DNA of 64,000 bases from Photobacterium obscurum (GTDB lineage Bacteria; Pseudomonadota; Gammaproteobacteria; Enterobacterales; Vibrionaceae). Of the stretch, positions 19,749-30,732 are shown in pieces. The notes beneath the pieces are model-generated. The model worked only from the letters and a program-made list of their open reading frames with translations, searched no databases and was not told the origin of the DNA. The translations under genes were made by a program, and so were the position numbers. Location of the stretch: the NCBI RefSeq assembly GCF_026191635.1, contig NZ_JAKRRW010000013.1, forward strand, positions 62,001-126,000. Reading direction: 5' to 3'. Position 1 is the stretch's first letter; every line of letters begins with the position of its first letter.

Positions 19749-20626
19749 TGTCCAATTTACTTAATGCGATTGCGCAGTCAGAGCAGCAGCATCAGAACCA
19801 ATCGTCGCAGCCGAACCGTCCGGCCATGAATTCGACGCAACCGCGACGCCTGACTTCTTGGTTGCTTCCGGCAATGCTGGTGGTTGCCCCTGTTGCCGGA
19901 ACATTGGCTTACACCCAGTTAACGGTATCAGCCGCTACCTCAGATACTGTCAGTATACCGTCGACAGTGCCGGCGGTAGAAATCAGTCCTCCCTCTACAG
20001 GGAAGCTGCTTGGTGCAGCCGATCCGGTACTGACTACGCCGAAAGGTGATGAGGTATTGGTGCTGGGCGAAGGGGAATCGGCCATTCGCTTCCTGCCTTA
20101 CCCGGATCTACGGGCTGAGCCTTTGCCATCGCTGAGTAGTCAGTTTGCAAGTCGTCTGCGAGAATCGGCGGCAAGCTCATCAGCCAGCCTGACAGCCATT
20201 ACGGCCACCGAGCCGATACAAGTGAGCTCGAAACCACAGGTTGAAGCGGAATGGGGGCTAGAAGGGCTTGATTACTCAGAGCTGTCGCCACAGCTTGCTG
20301 AGCAGCTTAAATCGGCCATTGCAGCGACGGACTCGCTACCGCTAGACGAACCGCCAGAACAAGAAACATCGCCTGAGCCTGTCATACAAGCGATAGCGCT
20401 GGGCGAGCTGCCCGCGTCGGTACAAAACCGGATCCCGCCACTGGATTTCCAAACCCACATTTACTCATCGACGGCAGATAGCCGTTGGGTGAAAGTGAAT
20501 GGGCGCGAGGCGTTCGAAGGGGATGAGATTGCGCCAGGGGTAACACTGCGGCGGATTGAGCCGAGGCAGGTGGTATTTGATTTTGAATCGTACCTGGTTG
20601 AGATGCCTGCGCTTTCAGAATGGTAA
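19748..20626 (+). CDS. exeB: Type II secretion protein ExeB/GspB
   Basis: 292 residues. A short cytoplasmic N-terminus (MSNLLNAIAQSEQQHQ) precedes one membrane helix (about 37-57), then a long Pro/Ser/Ala-rich linker, and the conserved C-terminal T2SSB domain beginning near residue 215 (LPASVQNRIPPLDFQTHIYS). The partner ExeA spans the membrane too; the pair scaffolds secretin assembly in the outer membrane. The start overlaps the exeA stop by one base, so the two are coupled. Confidence 0.9.
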   Translation: MSNLLNAIAQSEQQHQNQSSQPNRPAMNSTQPRRLTSWLLPAMLVVAPVAGTLAYTQLTVSAATSDTVSIPSTVPAVEISPPSTGKLLGAADPVLTTPKGDEVLVLGEGESAIRFLPYPDLRAEPLPSLSSQFASRLRESAASSSASLTAITATEPIQVSSKPQVEAEWGLEGLDYSELSPQLAEQLKSAIAATDSLPLDEPPEQETSPEPVIQAIALGELPASVQNRIPPLDFQTHIYSSTADSRWVKVNGREAFEGDEIAPGVTLRRIEPRQVVFDFESYLVEMPALSEW

Positions 20627-20651
20627 TCCGGACCAGCACTGTTTCAAATAA

Positions 20652-20680
20652 AAAATGGCAGCCCATGGGCTGCCATTTTG
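20652..20680. terminator. Bidirectional terminator between exeB and ygiM
   Basis: AAAATGGCAGCCC-AT-GGGCTGCCATTTT, a nearly perfect palindrome between two convergent genes. Confidence 0.85.
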
Positions 20681-20699
20681 CTATTCGAGTTTGGTGTTA

Positions 20700-21317
20700 T
20701 TACGCCCAACCGTTGTTGCGCTTGCGGCGGCGAGGGATCAGGTGCGGTAGCACCAGGCCAAACAGTAAGCCTGCGCCTGCAACCATACCGCCGTAGGTGA
20801 ACCACTTCATCAGCAGATCATCTTTCTGGGTATCGATTTTCGCTCGTAATTCACGAATTTCAGCCTGTGACGTCATTAGCTGTTCGTTTAGCTGGCTGTT
20901 CTGCGACTCTAGCTCGGTGATTTGCTCGGTGCGCAATTGCAGCGAGTTTTGCAGGCTGGCGGTTTTCTCATCACCGGATTGCAGGGCATCAGCCAGTGCG
21001 GCTTTCACTTCAGTCAGCTCTTTTTCAAGCGTAGGAACGCGCTCTTTCAGGCCGATCTGAGTTGAAATAAACTTGGAGCTCACCCAGCCGGTACGACCGC
21101 GCTCATCTTTGATTCGGCTGTAGCCGGCCTCTTTGTTGGCTTCGAGTAATGTAACTTTGGTGCCTGCATTGACACTGCCCATAATACGGTACTGTGTACC
21201 CGGGCCTCTGTGCATATACGTGAACAGGTCGTCAGAAATGTAACGAACCTGTGCGGCTTTCGCCGGTAGGGTTACCACAGCGCAAGCAATTAATAAGATG
21301 CTGATTAGATGCTTCAC
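20700..21317 (-). CDS. ygiM: SH3 domain membrane protein YgiM (TIGR04211 family)
   Basis: 205 residues when started at GTG 21317, which has AAGGA seven bases upstream; a 41-residue longer frame is not family-like. It has a cleavable signal peptide (about 1-21, ending PAKA), a bacterial SH3 domain (about 24-90: VRYISDDLFTYMHRGPGTQY), a coiled coil (about 95-165), and a C-terminal membrane helix (about 172-192) followed by a basic tail PRRRKRNN. The domain layout and length match E. coli YgiM (206 residues), which also lies next to cca. The function is not established; a role at the cell envelope is an inference. Confidence 0.9.
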   Translation of the reverse strand: MKHLISILLIACAVVTLPAKAAQVRYISDDLFTYMHRGPGTQYRIMGSVNAGTKVTLLEANKEAGYSRIKDERGRTGWVSSKFISTQIGLKERVPTLEKELTEVKAALADALQSGDEKTASLQNSLQLRTEQITELESQNSQLNEQLMTSQAEIRELRAKIDTQKDDLLMKWFTYGGMVAGAGLLFGLVLPHLIPRRRKRNNGWA

Positions 21318-21387
21318 AATATAATCCTTGAGGAGCCTATATTCTTTAAGAGCACAAATACTAAAAACTTTGTGCCTCGGGTGCAAG

Positions 21388-21416
21388 AAAAGAGGGAGGC
21401 AAAGCCTCCCTCTTTT
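21388..21416 (-). terminator. Terminator of the pit operon
   Basis: AAAAGAGGGAGGC-AAA-GCCTCCCTCTTTT just downstream of the pit stop and before ygiM. Confidence 0.85.
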
Positions 21417-21432
21417 GAACCTGTCCCACTTT

Positions 21433-22701
21433 TTAGCCAAAGGCTGCTTGCATCATATAGAAGAAGATGACAGCAAGTAGAGCTCCGGCTGGTAGGGTTA
21501 CAACCCAAGAGGCAACGATATTTCTCACAACACCAAGGTTCAATGCTGCAATACCACGAGCAAAAGCAACGCCGATCACACCACCAACCAGAGTTTGTGT
21601 TGTTGAAATAGGTAAACCTGTACCCGATGCTAATACCACCGTTGACGCTGTTGCTAGCTGAGCAGCAAAGCCACGGCTCGGTGTCAGCTCGGTAATACCG
21701 GTACCTACTGTCGCCATTACTTTATGGCCCATTGTTGCCAGGCCAATGACGATACCGATGCCGCCAAGAGGCAGTATCCACCAAGCGATAGCACTTTTTG
21801 CGGTGATCTCACCCATATTCTGTACTGTTGAAACAACAGCTGATAGTGGACCGATCGCATTCGCAACGTCATTTGAACCATGGGCAAATGCCATCGCACA
21901 CGCAGTAACAACCATTAACAGGCTGAATACGCGTTCTACGCCAGCATAACCATTACTATCAACAGAGCTACCATCATCGGTGTATTTCTTACTGATGTAG
22001 ATATAACCATAAATCATAATAACAGTAGAAACAGCCAGTGATGCCATCCATGCTTCACCACTTGATAGATGCAATCCAACGTGTTTTAGACCTTTCTTGA
22101 TTGTTACCAATGCAATGACCATCGCCGTGATAAACATATAAACAGGAACAAAACGCTTCGCATTAATCAAGGGATTATCAGTATCAAAGATTAGACGCTG
22201 GGCACTGATAAAGATCAGGTAGGCAAAGAAGCCTGAAATCAGCGGAGTGATAAGCCAGCTACCGACAATACCCTGTACTGAGCTCCAATCCACCGCTTCT
22301 GTACCAACAGAAATACACGCAAAACCAATGATTGCACCAATGATTGAGTGTGTTGTTGATACCGGCCAGCCCATATAAGAAGCAAGCAATAGCCATGTAC
22401 CGGCAGCAAGAAGAGCTGACATCATACCGTAAACCAGTACTTCTGGTTGGGCGGTATAGAATGACATGTCGATAACGCCTTTACGGATGGTATCTGTTAC
22501 TTCACCACCTGCAAGGTATGCACCGGCAAATTCAAAAATCATCGCGATGATGATTGCTTGTTTTACCGTTAGAGCTTTCGAACCTACTGAAGTACCCATA
22601 GCATTGGCAACATCATTTGCACCAATACCAATCGCCATCAAAAGACCAAAGATAGCCGCCACCAAAATCATCATGGTGCCGTAGTTAGCCAGGATTTCCA
22701 T
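21433..22701 (-). CDS. pit: Low-affinity inorganic phosphate transporter, PiT family
   Basis: 422 residues and about ten to eleven membrane helices. The two PiT signature repeats are visible: GIGANDVANAMGTSVG near residue 25 and FAHGSNDVANAIGPLSAV near 270. Members carry metal-phosphate with protons across the inner membrane. It lies downstream of a DUF47 (TIGR00153) gene and is transcribed with it, the usual pairing for PiT transporters that need a regulatory partner. Substrate assignment rests on the family. Confidence 0.93.
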   Translation of the reverse strand: MEILANYGTMMILVAAIFGLLMAIGIGANDVANAMGTSVGSKALTVKQAIIIAMIFEFAGAYLAGGEVTDTIRKGVIDMSFYTAQPEVLVYGMMSALLAAGTWLLLASYMGWPVSTTHSIIGAIIGFACISVGTEAVDWSSVQGIVGSWLITPLISGFFAYLIFISAQRLIFDTDNPLINAKRFVPVYMFITAMVIALVTIKKGLKHVGLHLSSGEAWMASLAVSTVIMIYGYIYISKKYTDDGSSVDSNGYAGVERVFSLLMVVTACAMAFAHGSNDVANAIGPLSAVVSTVQNMGEITAKSAIAWWILPLGGIGIVIGLATMGHKVMATVGTGITELTPSRGFAAQLATASTVVLASGTGLPISTTQTLVGGVIGVAFARGIAALNLGVVRNIVASWVVTLPAGALLAVIFFYMMQAAFG

Positions 22702-22737
22702 TGTAAAACCTTGTTATTGTTTCTTACATTCTCTTGT

Positions 22738-23418
22738 TTAAGAACGCGATAGCATGATTTCTAGTCGCGAGCCGACACGTTGTGCCTGATCGGCGATACC
22801 GCCAACCCACTCGAGAATTTTGTACAGGAACATGACATCCACCGGACTGTGTTGGTCTTCGATGGACATTAATTGTTGACGTAATTGAATCTGCATGGTG
22901 TCGGTATCATCTTCGATGACATCAAGCTGATTAATCATTTCAGCAACTAGCGTCACTTCTCTGCCCTTGAAGCCTGTCTCCAGCAGTTCATCCAGCTCGT
23001 GAATAACACGACTGGCTTGGCTTGCTGCATCTAGACAACGTTGAACGTAGGCAACGAAATCCGGGTACATGGTCGCAGGAATTTGCAGCTGTCGACCCAA
23101 GACACGACCAGCGATATCTTTGGATAGGTTAGCAAGCTTATCCTGTTGAGTAAGAAGGCCTAGCATGTCAGTACGATCGACTGGCATGAAAAGACCACGA
23201 GGAAGTTTAAGGCGGATCTCACGCTTCAACACATCTGCATCTTTTTCAATCTGCGAGATCTGTTCACGTAAGTTCGATGCTTTTTCCCAGTCTCCGGCAT
23301 GACATGCCTCGAAAAAAGGAACAAGCAGTTCGCAACACTCATTTACACGAGTAACATGACGTTGCAGCGGTTTGATTGGGGATTTAGCAAAGAGCCCCAT
23401 AATTGTATTTACTGGCAT
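22738..23418 (-). CDS. DUF47 / TIGR00153 PhoU-like protein
   Basis: 226 residues, starting MPVNTIMGLFAKSPIKPLQ, all helical with the PhoU-like repeated helix pattern (for example NQLDVIEDDTDTMQIQLRQQ). Proteins of this family are regulatory partners of PiT phosphate transporters. It ends 36 bases before pit, in the same direction, and is almost certainly cotranscribed. No enzymatic motif is seen. It has no recognised gene symbol. Confidence 0.9.
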   Translation of the reverse strand: MPVNTIMGLFAKSPIKPLQRHVTRVNECCELLVPFFEACHAGDWEKASNLREQISQIEKDADVLKREIRLKLPRGLFMPVDRTDMLGLLTQQDKLANLSKDIAGRVLGRQLQIPATMYPDFVAYVQRCLDAASQASRVIHELDELLETGFKGREVTLVAEMINQLDVIEDDTDTMQIQLRQQLMSIEDQHSPVDVMFLYKILEWVGGIADQAQRVGSRLEIMLSRS

Positions 23419-23602
23419 AGCCGATCAACCTAAAGAGCGCCTAAAGAGGCTAATTCTTGAGCGATGGTCACAGAGGCGCGCATGTTAACGTATAAGTTAG
23501 TATAGGGGAACTATTTTTGATCAAGGTTTTGTCGATATTTCATGCTTGCCCCGAAGCGCAATTGCAAATATCCTTGGTTTGCCACTGTTTATAGGTATAA
23601 CT

Positions 23603-25120
23603 ATGGAAACCGAGATAGAACTGAAGTTTTTCGTCTCACCAGAATTTTCGAGTCAATTATTACGCAAAATATCTGAAGCGAAAATACTGCAGCAAAGTAG
23701 TCGAATGTTAGGCAATGTCTACTTCGATACCCCAGACCAAATTCTTCGCCAGCACGATATCGGCCTACGGGTCCGTCGTTTTGATGATGTGTTTGTTCAA
23801 ACCTTGAAAACAGCAGGACGAGTGGTTGCAGGGCTGCACCAGCGTCCGGAGTACAATGCTGAAATCAATGGAACCGATCCTGATCTTTCCCTGCATCCTG
23901 CCGATGCTTGGCCGGAGAGTGTCAATGTTGCTGACGTACAGCAGCAGCTAGCCCCATTATTCTCGACCGATTTTGAACGTCAGCAGTGGCTGATCGCCAT
24001 GCCTGACGGCAGTCAGATTGAACTGGCCTTCGACCAGGGAGAAGTGAGTGCCAACGGTCAAACGAGCCCGATTTGCGAAGTCGAGCTTGAGCTGAAGTCT
24101 GGCCAGACCGATGCGCTATTTACCCTTGCCCGCGAACTGTGCGCCGATGGCGGCATGCGTCTGGGTAACCTGAGCAAGGCTGCCCGTGGCTACCGCCTTG
24201 CTGCGGGTTACCAGGGAGATGATGTCAAGTCGTTGCAGTTTGTCCCTGTGACGGCCGGTCAGAGCGTTGAATCGGTGTTTGTCAGCACCTTGGAACATGC
24301 GCTTGGCCACTGGCATTACCACGAGCAGATTTTTGCCGAGCGCCAGGAGCAGGCTGCGCTTTACCAAATCCATCAGGCATTAGGCTTGATCCGCCAGGCC
24401 TTGGTAATGTTCGGCGGGATGATCCCGCGCCGCGCCAGCGCCTTGCTGCGCCAAGAGCTACATTGGCTGGAAGGTGAACTGGAGTGGCTGGAAGAATATG
24501 CCAGTATTGAGCAGTTGCTGGTAGACAAAGGCCATATGCTGAAAAAGCTCAATGCGCGTAAAGAGCTGGTGAAACAACTGCAGGACCGGCAGGACGAGCT
24601 ACCGGAGTCCGAGGAGATGATGCAGCTGCTGGAATCTTCCCGTTACTGCGGTTTGTTGCTTGATCTTAGCCGTTGGATCCTGAGCCGTGGTTGGCAGCCG
24701 TTCCTGGATGATAAATCCCGCGTGCGCTTGGCGGGCGATATCAAGCCTTTTGCCGATCAGATCTTGAGCCGTTCTTGGGAGGAGCTTGCTGATGTGTTCC
24801 CGCTGGAGCGACAGCTGGGCCGGGTCGAATACCTCGACCAGCAGCCTCGTCTGATCCGCAACCTGATGAGTGGCCTATGCTTCGCTGAGTTGTATGACGA
24901 AGATAAACGTGCCGGTTTCAGAATGCCTTGGCTGGACTTGTTGCGGGGTATTGAAGATCTTCGCCTGCTTGAGCCGGTAAGGAAGTTGCTGGAACAGCAG
25001 GACGAAGAAGAAGATCGTCGCCAGATTGAAAAATGGCTTAACCGTAAGGAAGAGTCACTGCTCCATGCGATGGATCAGACCCGCCAGATCGGTATCGAGC
25101 TAGCGCCATATTGGCCGTAA
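23603..25120 (+). CDS. ygiF: Inorganic triphosphatase, CYTH-CHAD protein YgiF
   Basis: Hydrolyses inorganic tripolyphosphate. 505 residues from METEIELKFFV; an in-frame start at 23546 adds 19 residues without family support. The CYTH signature ExExK is E4-I-E6-L-K8, followed by the tunnel Arg/Lys and acidic residues (RVRRF, EVELELK near 160). The C-terminal half (about 215-500) is a CHAD helical domain rich in His, Arg and Lys, thought to bind polyphosphate. E. coli YgiF (433 residues) is adjacent to glnE; here a channel and a chemoreceptor separate them. It ends in a terminator shared with the channel gene. Confidence 0.9.
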   Translation: METEIELKFFVSPEFSSQLLRKISEAKILQQSSRMLGNVYFDTPDQILRQHDIGLRVRRFDDVFVQTLKTAGRVVAGLHQRPEYNAEINGTDPDLSLHPADAWPESVNVADVQQQLAPLFSTDFERQQWLIAMPDGSQIELAFDQGEVSANGQTSPICEVELELKSGQTDALFTLARELCADGGMRLGNLSKAARGYRLAAGYQGDDVKSLQFVPVTAGQSVESVFVSTLEHALGHWHYHEQIFAERQEQAALYQIHQALGLIRQALVMFGGMIPRRASALLRQELHWLEGELEWLEEYASIEQLLVDKGHMLKKLNARKELVKQLQDRQDELPESEEMMQLLESSRYCGLLLDLSRWILSRGWQPFLDDKSRVRLAGDIKPFADQILSRSWEELADVFPLERQLGRVEYLDQQPRLIRNLMSGLCFAELYDEDKRAGFRMPWLDLLRGIEDLRLLEPVRKLLEQQDEEEDRRQIEKWLNRKEESLLHAMDQTRQIGIELAPYWP

Positions 25121-25128
25121 TACCTGCG

Positions 25129-25154
25129 CGATAAATAGCCGATAAATAGCCGAT
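25129..25154. repeat. Short 11-bp tandem repeat after ygiF
   Basis: CGATAAATAGC occurs as two full and one partial tandem copies immediately before a terminator hairpin. Probably replication slippage in a gene tail. Confidence 0.45.
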
Positions 25155-25182
25155 AAACGCCCTGCCTCTGCGGGGCGTTTTT
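25155..25182. terminator. Terminator between ygiF and the channel gene
   Basis: An 11-bp stem AAACGCCCTGC-CTCT-GCGGGGCGTTT followed by T on the plus strand. Confidence 0.8.
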
Positions 25183-25966
25183 ATTCTTGGGTAAGTTTGG
25201 CTTTTTCCTGGCTGTCGGCAAGCCGTTGCTCCAGGTGGGCGAGGCGCTCAAGAAGTTGCTGCTGGGTTGTGAGCATTTGTTGCCACTCCTCTTCGTGCCG
25301 ACGGGCATCCAGCTCTTTCTGCTTGGCTGGATCGGAAATCATTGAGCTGACGAGCCCCGCCACCATACCAAACAGACCGACCCCACAGATGATAATGACT
25401 GCCGCCAGCATTTTACCGAATGTGGTCACCGGATAGTGATCCCCGTAACCCACGGTAGAGATGGTGACAAAGACCCACCATAAGGCATCGCCTGCCGACT
25501 GAATATTGGAATCCGGGGCATTGCCTTCCAGCATCAGCATCATGGCGGAGCCAACAGTGACCAGGACGGTCAGTAACAGGAAAATTGTTGCAATGGTCGC
25601 TTCGCGGCGGTTGCTGCGAATACGGCTGATGATCTGATGACTGGATCTCAGCAGCCGGATAACCCGGAAGATTTGTACCAGGCGAGCATAGCGTAAGGCT
25701 TCAATTACTGGGATACTGGCAATAAAGTCAGGCCAGTGACGCTTGAGATAGTCCCACTTTTCGTTACTGCGAACAAAGTCGGTCAATAGTTGGCACCAGA
25801 ACAACAAGCAGATAAACGTATCAAGTCCCAAAAATAGGGTGTAAACCCGCTCGGTTTTCGGGATAAATATTAAGCTGGTCACAATAGCTAATGACATGAA
25901 AGATAAAACTAAAGCCATCAGGCTCATCGGGTTCAGTTCATGTTTGACGGCGTCGATCTTTTTCAT
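25181..25966 (-). CDS. Voltage-gated-like potassium channel
   Basis: 261 residues. An S1-S4-like region is followed by a pore. The selectivity filter TVGYGD is at 171-176, and an S4-like helix with regularly spaced arginines is at about 92-111. The N-terminal half has three to four hydrophobic segments. A coiled-coil tail (about 215-258) could drive tetramerisation. It belongs to the ion transport family of bacterial six-helix K+ channels; there is no ligand-binding RCK domain. It is convergent with ygiF and divergent from the chemoreceptor, so its regulation is separate. Confidence 0.88.
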   Translation of the reverse strand: MKKIDAVKHELNPMSLMALVLSFMSLAIVTSLIFIPKTERVYTLFLGLDTFICLLFWCQLLTDFVRSNEKWDYLKRHWPDFIASIPVIEALRYARLVQIFRVIRLLRSSHQIISRIRSNRREATIATIFLLLTVLVTVGSAMMLMLEGNAPDSNIQSAGDALWWVFVTISTVGYGDHYPVTTFGKMLAAVIIICGVGLFGMVAGLVSSMISDPAKQKELDARRHEEEWQQMLTTQQQLLERLAHLEQRLADSQEKAKLTQE

Positions 25967-26141
25967 TATTTAATTTTCGCAATGCCCTGCTGATCTATAG
26001 AATACCAGTTATTGTTTTGAGCTTAAAAATAATTCATAGCCAGTAGGCTGGCATACAAAATTCGGCTCTGAATGATGACTTCCCCTCGATAAATTACTGT
26101 GTTCTTCGGGGCTAGCGCACATTTTAATATGGAGATGCCAA

Positions 26142-27743
26142 ATGGCGAAGATGGTTTTCAAACCATGGGAAAAGGGACTGACCAATATCCGGCTGGTGCC
26201 GAAGCTGGTGCTGTTGATGGTGTTCAGTACCGTTTTGCTTATCGGAAAGCAGTTATGGGATGCGAGCGCGTTTTATCAGTCGGTGGTGGAAATTCAACAA
26301 GACCGCTCTAAAGAATTAGCCGAGGCCAACGCGGCGATGCTGACGACCCTTCTCACCCAGGGGGAAGCCGGGAAGGCGATGGCTGAGCAGGCCATTGATG
26401 CCCAGGCCAGCAGCTGGAAGCAGGGGGCGTTTTTATACCTGGTCGAGCGTGATAGCGGCAGGGTGCTAGGACATCCGCAGGTTCGTACTATCAGTGAACT
26501 AACGGCGGTGACCGAAGGTGGCAGTCGTTTGTCGAGCTATCTGGGCCAGTTTTCTGGTGCGGGCAGTGTCGCGCTGAACAAGCAGGAACGTTTTGAATAC
26601 GCGGTTGAACTGCCGCAGTCCAATTGGCTGGTTGTGGCATCACAGCCAGCGTCCGAAGCCGAGACCTATTATAGCGAATACCTGGTACAGGTCGCCTGGC
26701 AGACCGGGCTGATGATTGTTGCCTTTGTGGTGATTTTATTAAGTGGTTCCAGCGTGATGCTGCGTCAGACCCGTTACCTTGCAGACAACATCCAGCAGCT
26801 TGCAAGACGTAACCTGTCAGAGCCTATTGAAATGGACTGCCGTGATGAATACGGTGATTTGGCCAGAGAGCTGGAGAAAACCCGGATTCAGCTCCACGAC
26901 GTGATCCGCAACCAGCGTGATGCGGCAGCCGAGCTGTCTGGCTTGGCTGAGGTGATGTCGATCAGCATGATTGAAACCAAGGAATCGGCCCAAGAAGAGT
27001 TCAGTGAAATTGATCAGTTGGCGTCAGCGATGAGCGAGATGACCTCGACCGTCCAGACGGTGGCCAGTCATGCCCGTGAAGCCTCCAATGCGACTGAAGG
27101 TACCTCTGAGCAGGCAACTCAAGGGCAGCAGTTTGTGTCTCAGACGATTGGTACGATTAACCAGCTGTCGCAGGATATCAGCCAGTCTGCGAATGCGGTG
27201 AACCAGGTTGAGGAGCGCGTAGAGCAAATCGGCAGCGTGATCGTCACCATTCAGAGTATTTCCGAACAGACCAACCTGCTGGCATTGAATGCTGCCATTG
27301 AGGCCGCGCGCGCCGGAGATGCCGGTCGAGGCTTTGCCGTAGTGGCAGACGAAGTTCGAAATCTGGCCCAGCGAACACAGACGGCGACGGTCGAAATTCA
27401 GGACATGATCAGCTTGCTGCAAAGCAGCGCCCAGCAGGCCGTTGGTTTGATGGAGCAGAGTGTCGTGGAAGCGGCTGAAGGCGTGGAGCTGGTGACCAAT
27501 GCCGGTGGAGAGTTGGATAAGATTGTTGTTCAGGTACAGCGGATCAACGATATGAACTTCCAAATCGCTTCTGCCGCTGAGCAACAGAGTAGTGTCGCTG
27601 ATGAAATGAACCAGAACCTGACCAATGTCCGAGAGCTTGTCGAAGCCTCGGTGCTGGTGGTGACAGAGCTGTCGGAAACCTCGGATACCATGCAAAACCA
27701 TGCGACAGAGCTGGAAGGGAAGATCCAGGCCTTCCGCATCTAA
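26142..27743 (+). CDS. Methyl-accepting chemotaxis protein
   Basis: 533 residues. Membrane helices at about 19-35 and 186-208 flank a periplasmic Cache-like sensor of about 150 residues. A HAMP linker follows (about 209-265), and then the long helical signalling hairpin with the conserved tip [16 protein letters not shown] near residue 378 and [13 protein letters not shown]. It lacks a CheR-binding pentapeptide at the end (it stops EGKIQAFRI). The signal sensed is unknown. GGAG precedes ATG 26142. No chemotaxis partner genes adjoin it; it lies between a channel and glnE. Confidence 0.92.
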   Translation: MAKMVFKPWEKGLTNIRLVPKLVLLMVFSTVLLIGKQLWDASAFYQSVVEIQQDRSKELAEANAAMLTTLLTQGEAGKAMAEQAIDAQASSWKQGAFLYLVERDSGRVLGHPQVRTISELTAVTEGGSRLSSYLGQFSGAGSVALNKQERFEYAVELPQSNWLVVASQPASEAETYYSEYLVQVAWQTGLMIVAFVVILLSGSSVMLRQTRYLADNIQQLARRNLSEPIEMDCRDEYGDLARELEKTRIQLHDVIRNQRDAAAELSGLAEVMSISMIETKESAQEEFSEIDQLASAMSEMTSTVQTVASHAREASNATEGTSEQATQGQQFVSQTIGTINQLSQDISQSANAVNQVEERVEQIGSVIVTIQSISEQTNLLALNAAIEAARAGDAGRGFAVVADEVRNLAQRTQTATVEIQDMISLLQSSAQQAVGLMEQSVVEAAEGVELVTNAGGELDKIVVQVQRINDMNFQIASAAEQQSSVADEMNQNLTNVRELVEASVLVVTELSETSDTMQNHATELEGKIQAFRI

Positions 27744-27879
27744 TTGGTCAAACCTTGCCAAAACGTGATGTCGAGATCTCACAACGCCCGCCTATTTGCG
27801 GGCGTTGTGCTATGTTACTGCTACTACAGATTTAAATCGCTATAACCCGCCTGCCAGGGAAATGAATAAAGGAACCGCA

Positions 27880-30732
27880 ATGACCCAGCCTGATGCATTG
27901 ATTGCCGCTGCCGGCAAAGCCGTCGAGAAAATTCAGCAAGCCCACCCTGAACTGCTGGCCCAGTGGCCAGCAGAGCGTCTGCCTGAGCTGCGGCAGGTGC
28001 TAGGCTATAGTGACTTTATCTCGGCCTCGATTATCCGAGACGGTCAGCTATTGCCCTGGCTGGCAGAGCATGTCGATGATGCCGGCCATAGTGATGCCTA
28101 TCGCCAGCAGCTGGCTGAAAAGCTGTCGGCAGCGACCGATGAGAACAGCCTGATGCGATTGTTGCGGGCGTTCCGCCGCCAGGAGATGGTGTGGATTGCG
28201 TGGCGTGATTTTACCGGCAAGGCACCGCTGGCACAGAGCCTGGAGCACCTGTCTCAGCTTGCCGAGGCCTTGATTATGGAAGCTTATAATTGGCTGTACG
28301 CTCAGTGCTGCAGGGAATGGGGAACCCCAACGAATGCAGCCGGCGAAGCGCAGCCGATGCTGATCCTTGGTATGGGCAAGCTGGGTGGGGGCGAACTGAA
28401 TTTTTCATCCGATATCGATTTAATCTTTACCTATCCGGAAAATGGCGAAACCCAGGGCGGGCGACGTAGCCTGGCCAATGCCCAGTTCTTCACTCGTTTA
28501 GGGCAGCGCCTTATCAAGGCGCTGGATCAGCAGACTTTCGATGGTTTCTGTTATCGGGTTGACATGCGTCTGCGTCCGTTTGGTGACAGCGGTCCTTTGG
28601 TGATGAGCTATGCTGCGCTGGAAGACTATTACCAGGAGCAGGGGCGAGACTGGGAGCGCTATGCAATGATCAAAGCGCGAGTGATGGGGCGCGAGAGCTT
28701 TAGCCAGTATCAGGAACTCCGTCAGATGCTGCGCCCGTTTGTGTTCCGCCGCTATATTGATTTTAGTGCGATCCAGTCGCTGCGACGGATGAAGTCCATG
28801 ATCAGCAGTGAGGTTCGCCGGCGCGGCCTGAGCAACAATATCAAGCTCGGGGCCGGCGGGATCCGCGAGGTGGAGTTTATCGCCCAGTCTTTCCAGCTGA
28901 TCCGTGGCGGCAGGGAGCCAAACCTGCGCCATCGCGGATTGCTGGAAACTCTTGCAGCAATGAGGCAGCTGACGCTGCTGCCGCCAGATCAGGTCGACAA
29001 CCTGGAGCAAGGCTACTGTTTCTTACGTAAGCTGGAAAACCTGTTGCAGGCGATTGATGACAAGCAAACCCAGACGCTGCCCGATAAACCCTTGGATCAG
29101 CTTCGCCTTGCCGCGACCATGGGGTATCCGGACTGGCCTAGCCTGCTTACTGCCATCGATGGACATATGGCGGCGATCCATCAGGTCTTTGACGACATCA
29201 TTGGGGCTGAAGACGAGGAGGCACTGTCCGCTGCCGATGCCCATTATCATGAAATGTGGGCGATGGTGAAAAACGAAGAGGTCCTGTTGAGCATCCTCGA
29301 TGAGCTTGCAGCACCGGATAGCGCGACCCAGGCCAGTATCTTAATGGGCATGAAAGCGGAGCTGTCCAAGCGTACCCTCGGCCCCCGCGGGCGGGAAGTG
29401 CTGGCGAAACTGATGCCGGAGGTGCTGGTGCGTGCGGTAACCCGCTCGGATGCTGCCCTAGTGCTGGGCCGGCTGACCAAGCTGATTGTCCGGGTTGCCA
29501 CCCGGACGACTTATCTCGAGCTGCTCAGCGAGCATCCTGCGGCGCTGGATCAGCTGGTCCGTTTATGTGCCGCCAGCCCGATGGTAGCCGAGCAGCTGAC
29601 CCAATACCCGATTCTGCTTGATGAGCTGCTGGATCCCCAGCACCTCTATAATCCGACCCCGCTGGATCAATACCAGGATGAGCTGCGCGAGTATCTAGCC
29701 CGGATCCCGGAGGAAGATATGGAGCAGCAGATGGAGGCGATCCGCCAATTCAAACAGGCACAGCTGCTGCGGATAGCCGCCGCTGATATTGCCGGGGCAC
29801 TGCCGTTGATGAAGGTGAGCGACCATCTGACTTACCTTGCCGAAGCGATCATCGGCGCGGTGGTCAACCAGGCTTGGCTGCAGATGGTGGACAAATATGG
29901 CGAACCTACCCACCTGCAGGACCGTGACGGTAAGGGGTTCGGCGTACTGGGCTACGGTAAGGTCGGAGGCTGGGAGTTAGGATATGGATCTGATCTGGAT
30001 CTGGTATTCCTCCACGATTGTCCGGCTGATGTCTATACCACCGGTAAGAAAGAAATTGATGGTCGTCAGTTTTACCTCCGCTTGGCACAGCGGATTGTAC
30101 ATTTGTTCTCGACTCGCACCTCGTCCGGTGTTCTGTACGAAGTCGATGTTCGCTTACGCCCGTCGGGCGCGTCCGGGTTGTTGGTGAGTACAATGGAAGC
30201 ATTTGCCGAGTATCAGCAGCAGGAAGCATGGACTTGGGAGCACCAGGCACTTGTCAGAGCGCGGATGGTTTATGGCGATATGCCACTGCAGCAAGGTTTT
30301 GCCAAGGTGCGGCAGGCCATTTTGATGCAACCGCGGGAACAGGCCAAACTGCAGCAGGAGGTGGTTGATATGCGCCATAAAATGCGTGACCACCTCGGGC
30401 AAAAAAAAGCCGGTATGTTTGGTCTCAAGCAAGACCAGGGCGGGATCACTGATATCGAGTTCATTGCCCAGTATCTGGTACTGCAGCATGCAAGCAGTGA
30501 GCGGGCACTTACCCGTTGGTCCGATAATGTCCGGATTTTCGATACTATGTCGGAATGCGGCATTCTCAGCATGGCGGATGCACAGGCGCTAAAGCAGGCG
30601 TATTGCACGATGCGTGATGAAATCCATCGCCTTAATCTGTTAGGGCTATCAGCCTATATTACTGAAGATCGATTTGTTGCCGAGCGTGAGGTTGTGCAGC
30701 AGATTTGGTCGCAGTGCCTTATATCCAAGTGA
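27880..30732 (+). CDS. glnE: Glutamine synthetase adenylyltransferase / adenylyl-removing enzyme
   Basis: Adjusts glutamine synthetase activity to nitrogen status by adding or removing AMP, in response to PII and glutamine. It has 950 residues (E. coli 946) from [24 protein letters not shown] precedes ATG 27880, so the 28-residue longer frame is rejected. Both nucleotidyltransferase domains are intact: [15 protein letters not shown] near 165 (adenylyl removal) and [15 protein letters not shown] near 695 (adenylylation). It precedes hldE, as in enteric bacteria. Confidence 0.97.
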   Translation: MTQPDALIAAAGKAVEKIQQAHPELLAQWPAERLPELRQVLGYSDFISASIIRDGQLLPWLAEHVDDAGHSDAYRQQLAEKLSAATDENSLMRLLRAFRRQEMVWIAWRDFTGKAPLAQSLEHLSQLAEALIMEAYNWLYAQCCREWGTPTNAAGEAQPMLILGMGKLGGGELNFSSDIDLIFTYPENGETQGGRRSLANAQFFTRLGQRLIKALDQQTFDGFCYRVDMRLRPFGDSGPLVMSYAALEDYYQEQGRDWERYAMIKARVMGRESFSQYQELRQMLRPFVFRRYIDFSAIQSLRRMKSMISSEVRRRGLSNNIKLGAGGIREVEFIAQSFQLIRGGREPNLRHRGLLETLAAMRQLTLLPPDQVDNLEQGYCFLRKLENLLQAIDDKQTQTLPDKPLDQLRLAATMGYPDWPSLLTAIDGHMAAIHQVFDDIIGAEDEEALSAADAHYHEMWAMVKNEEVLLSILDELAAPDSATQASILMGMKAELSKRTLGPRGREVLAKLMPEVLVRAVTRSDAALVLGRLTKLIVRVATRTTYLELLSEHPAALDQLVRLCAASPMVAEQLTQYPILLDELLDPQHLYNPTPLDQYQDELREYLARIPEEDMEQQMEAIRQFKQAQLLRIAAADIAGALPLMKVSDHLTYLAEAIIGAVVNQAWLQMVDKYGEPTHLQDRDGKGFGVLGYGKVGGWELGYGSDLDLVFLHDCPADVYTTGKKEIDGRQFYLRLAQRIVHLFSTRTSSGVLYEVDVRLRPSGASGLLVSTMEAFAEYQQQEAWTWEHQALVRARMVYGDMPLQQGFAKVRQAILMQPREQAKLQQEVVDMRHKMRDHLGQKKAGMFGLKQDQGGITDIEFIAQYLVLQHASSERALTRWSDNVRIFDTMSECGILSMADAQALKQAYCTMRDEIHRLNLLGLSAYITEDRFVAEREVVQQIWSQCLISK

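Noticed and set aside
27024-27782. 252-codon minus-strand frame opposite the chemoreceptor
   Set aside because: Antisense shadow of the highly biased MCP signalling domain.
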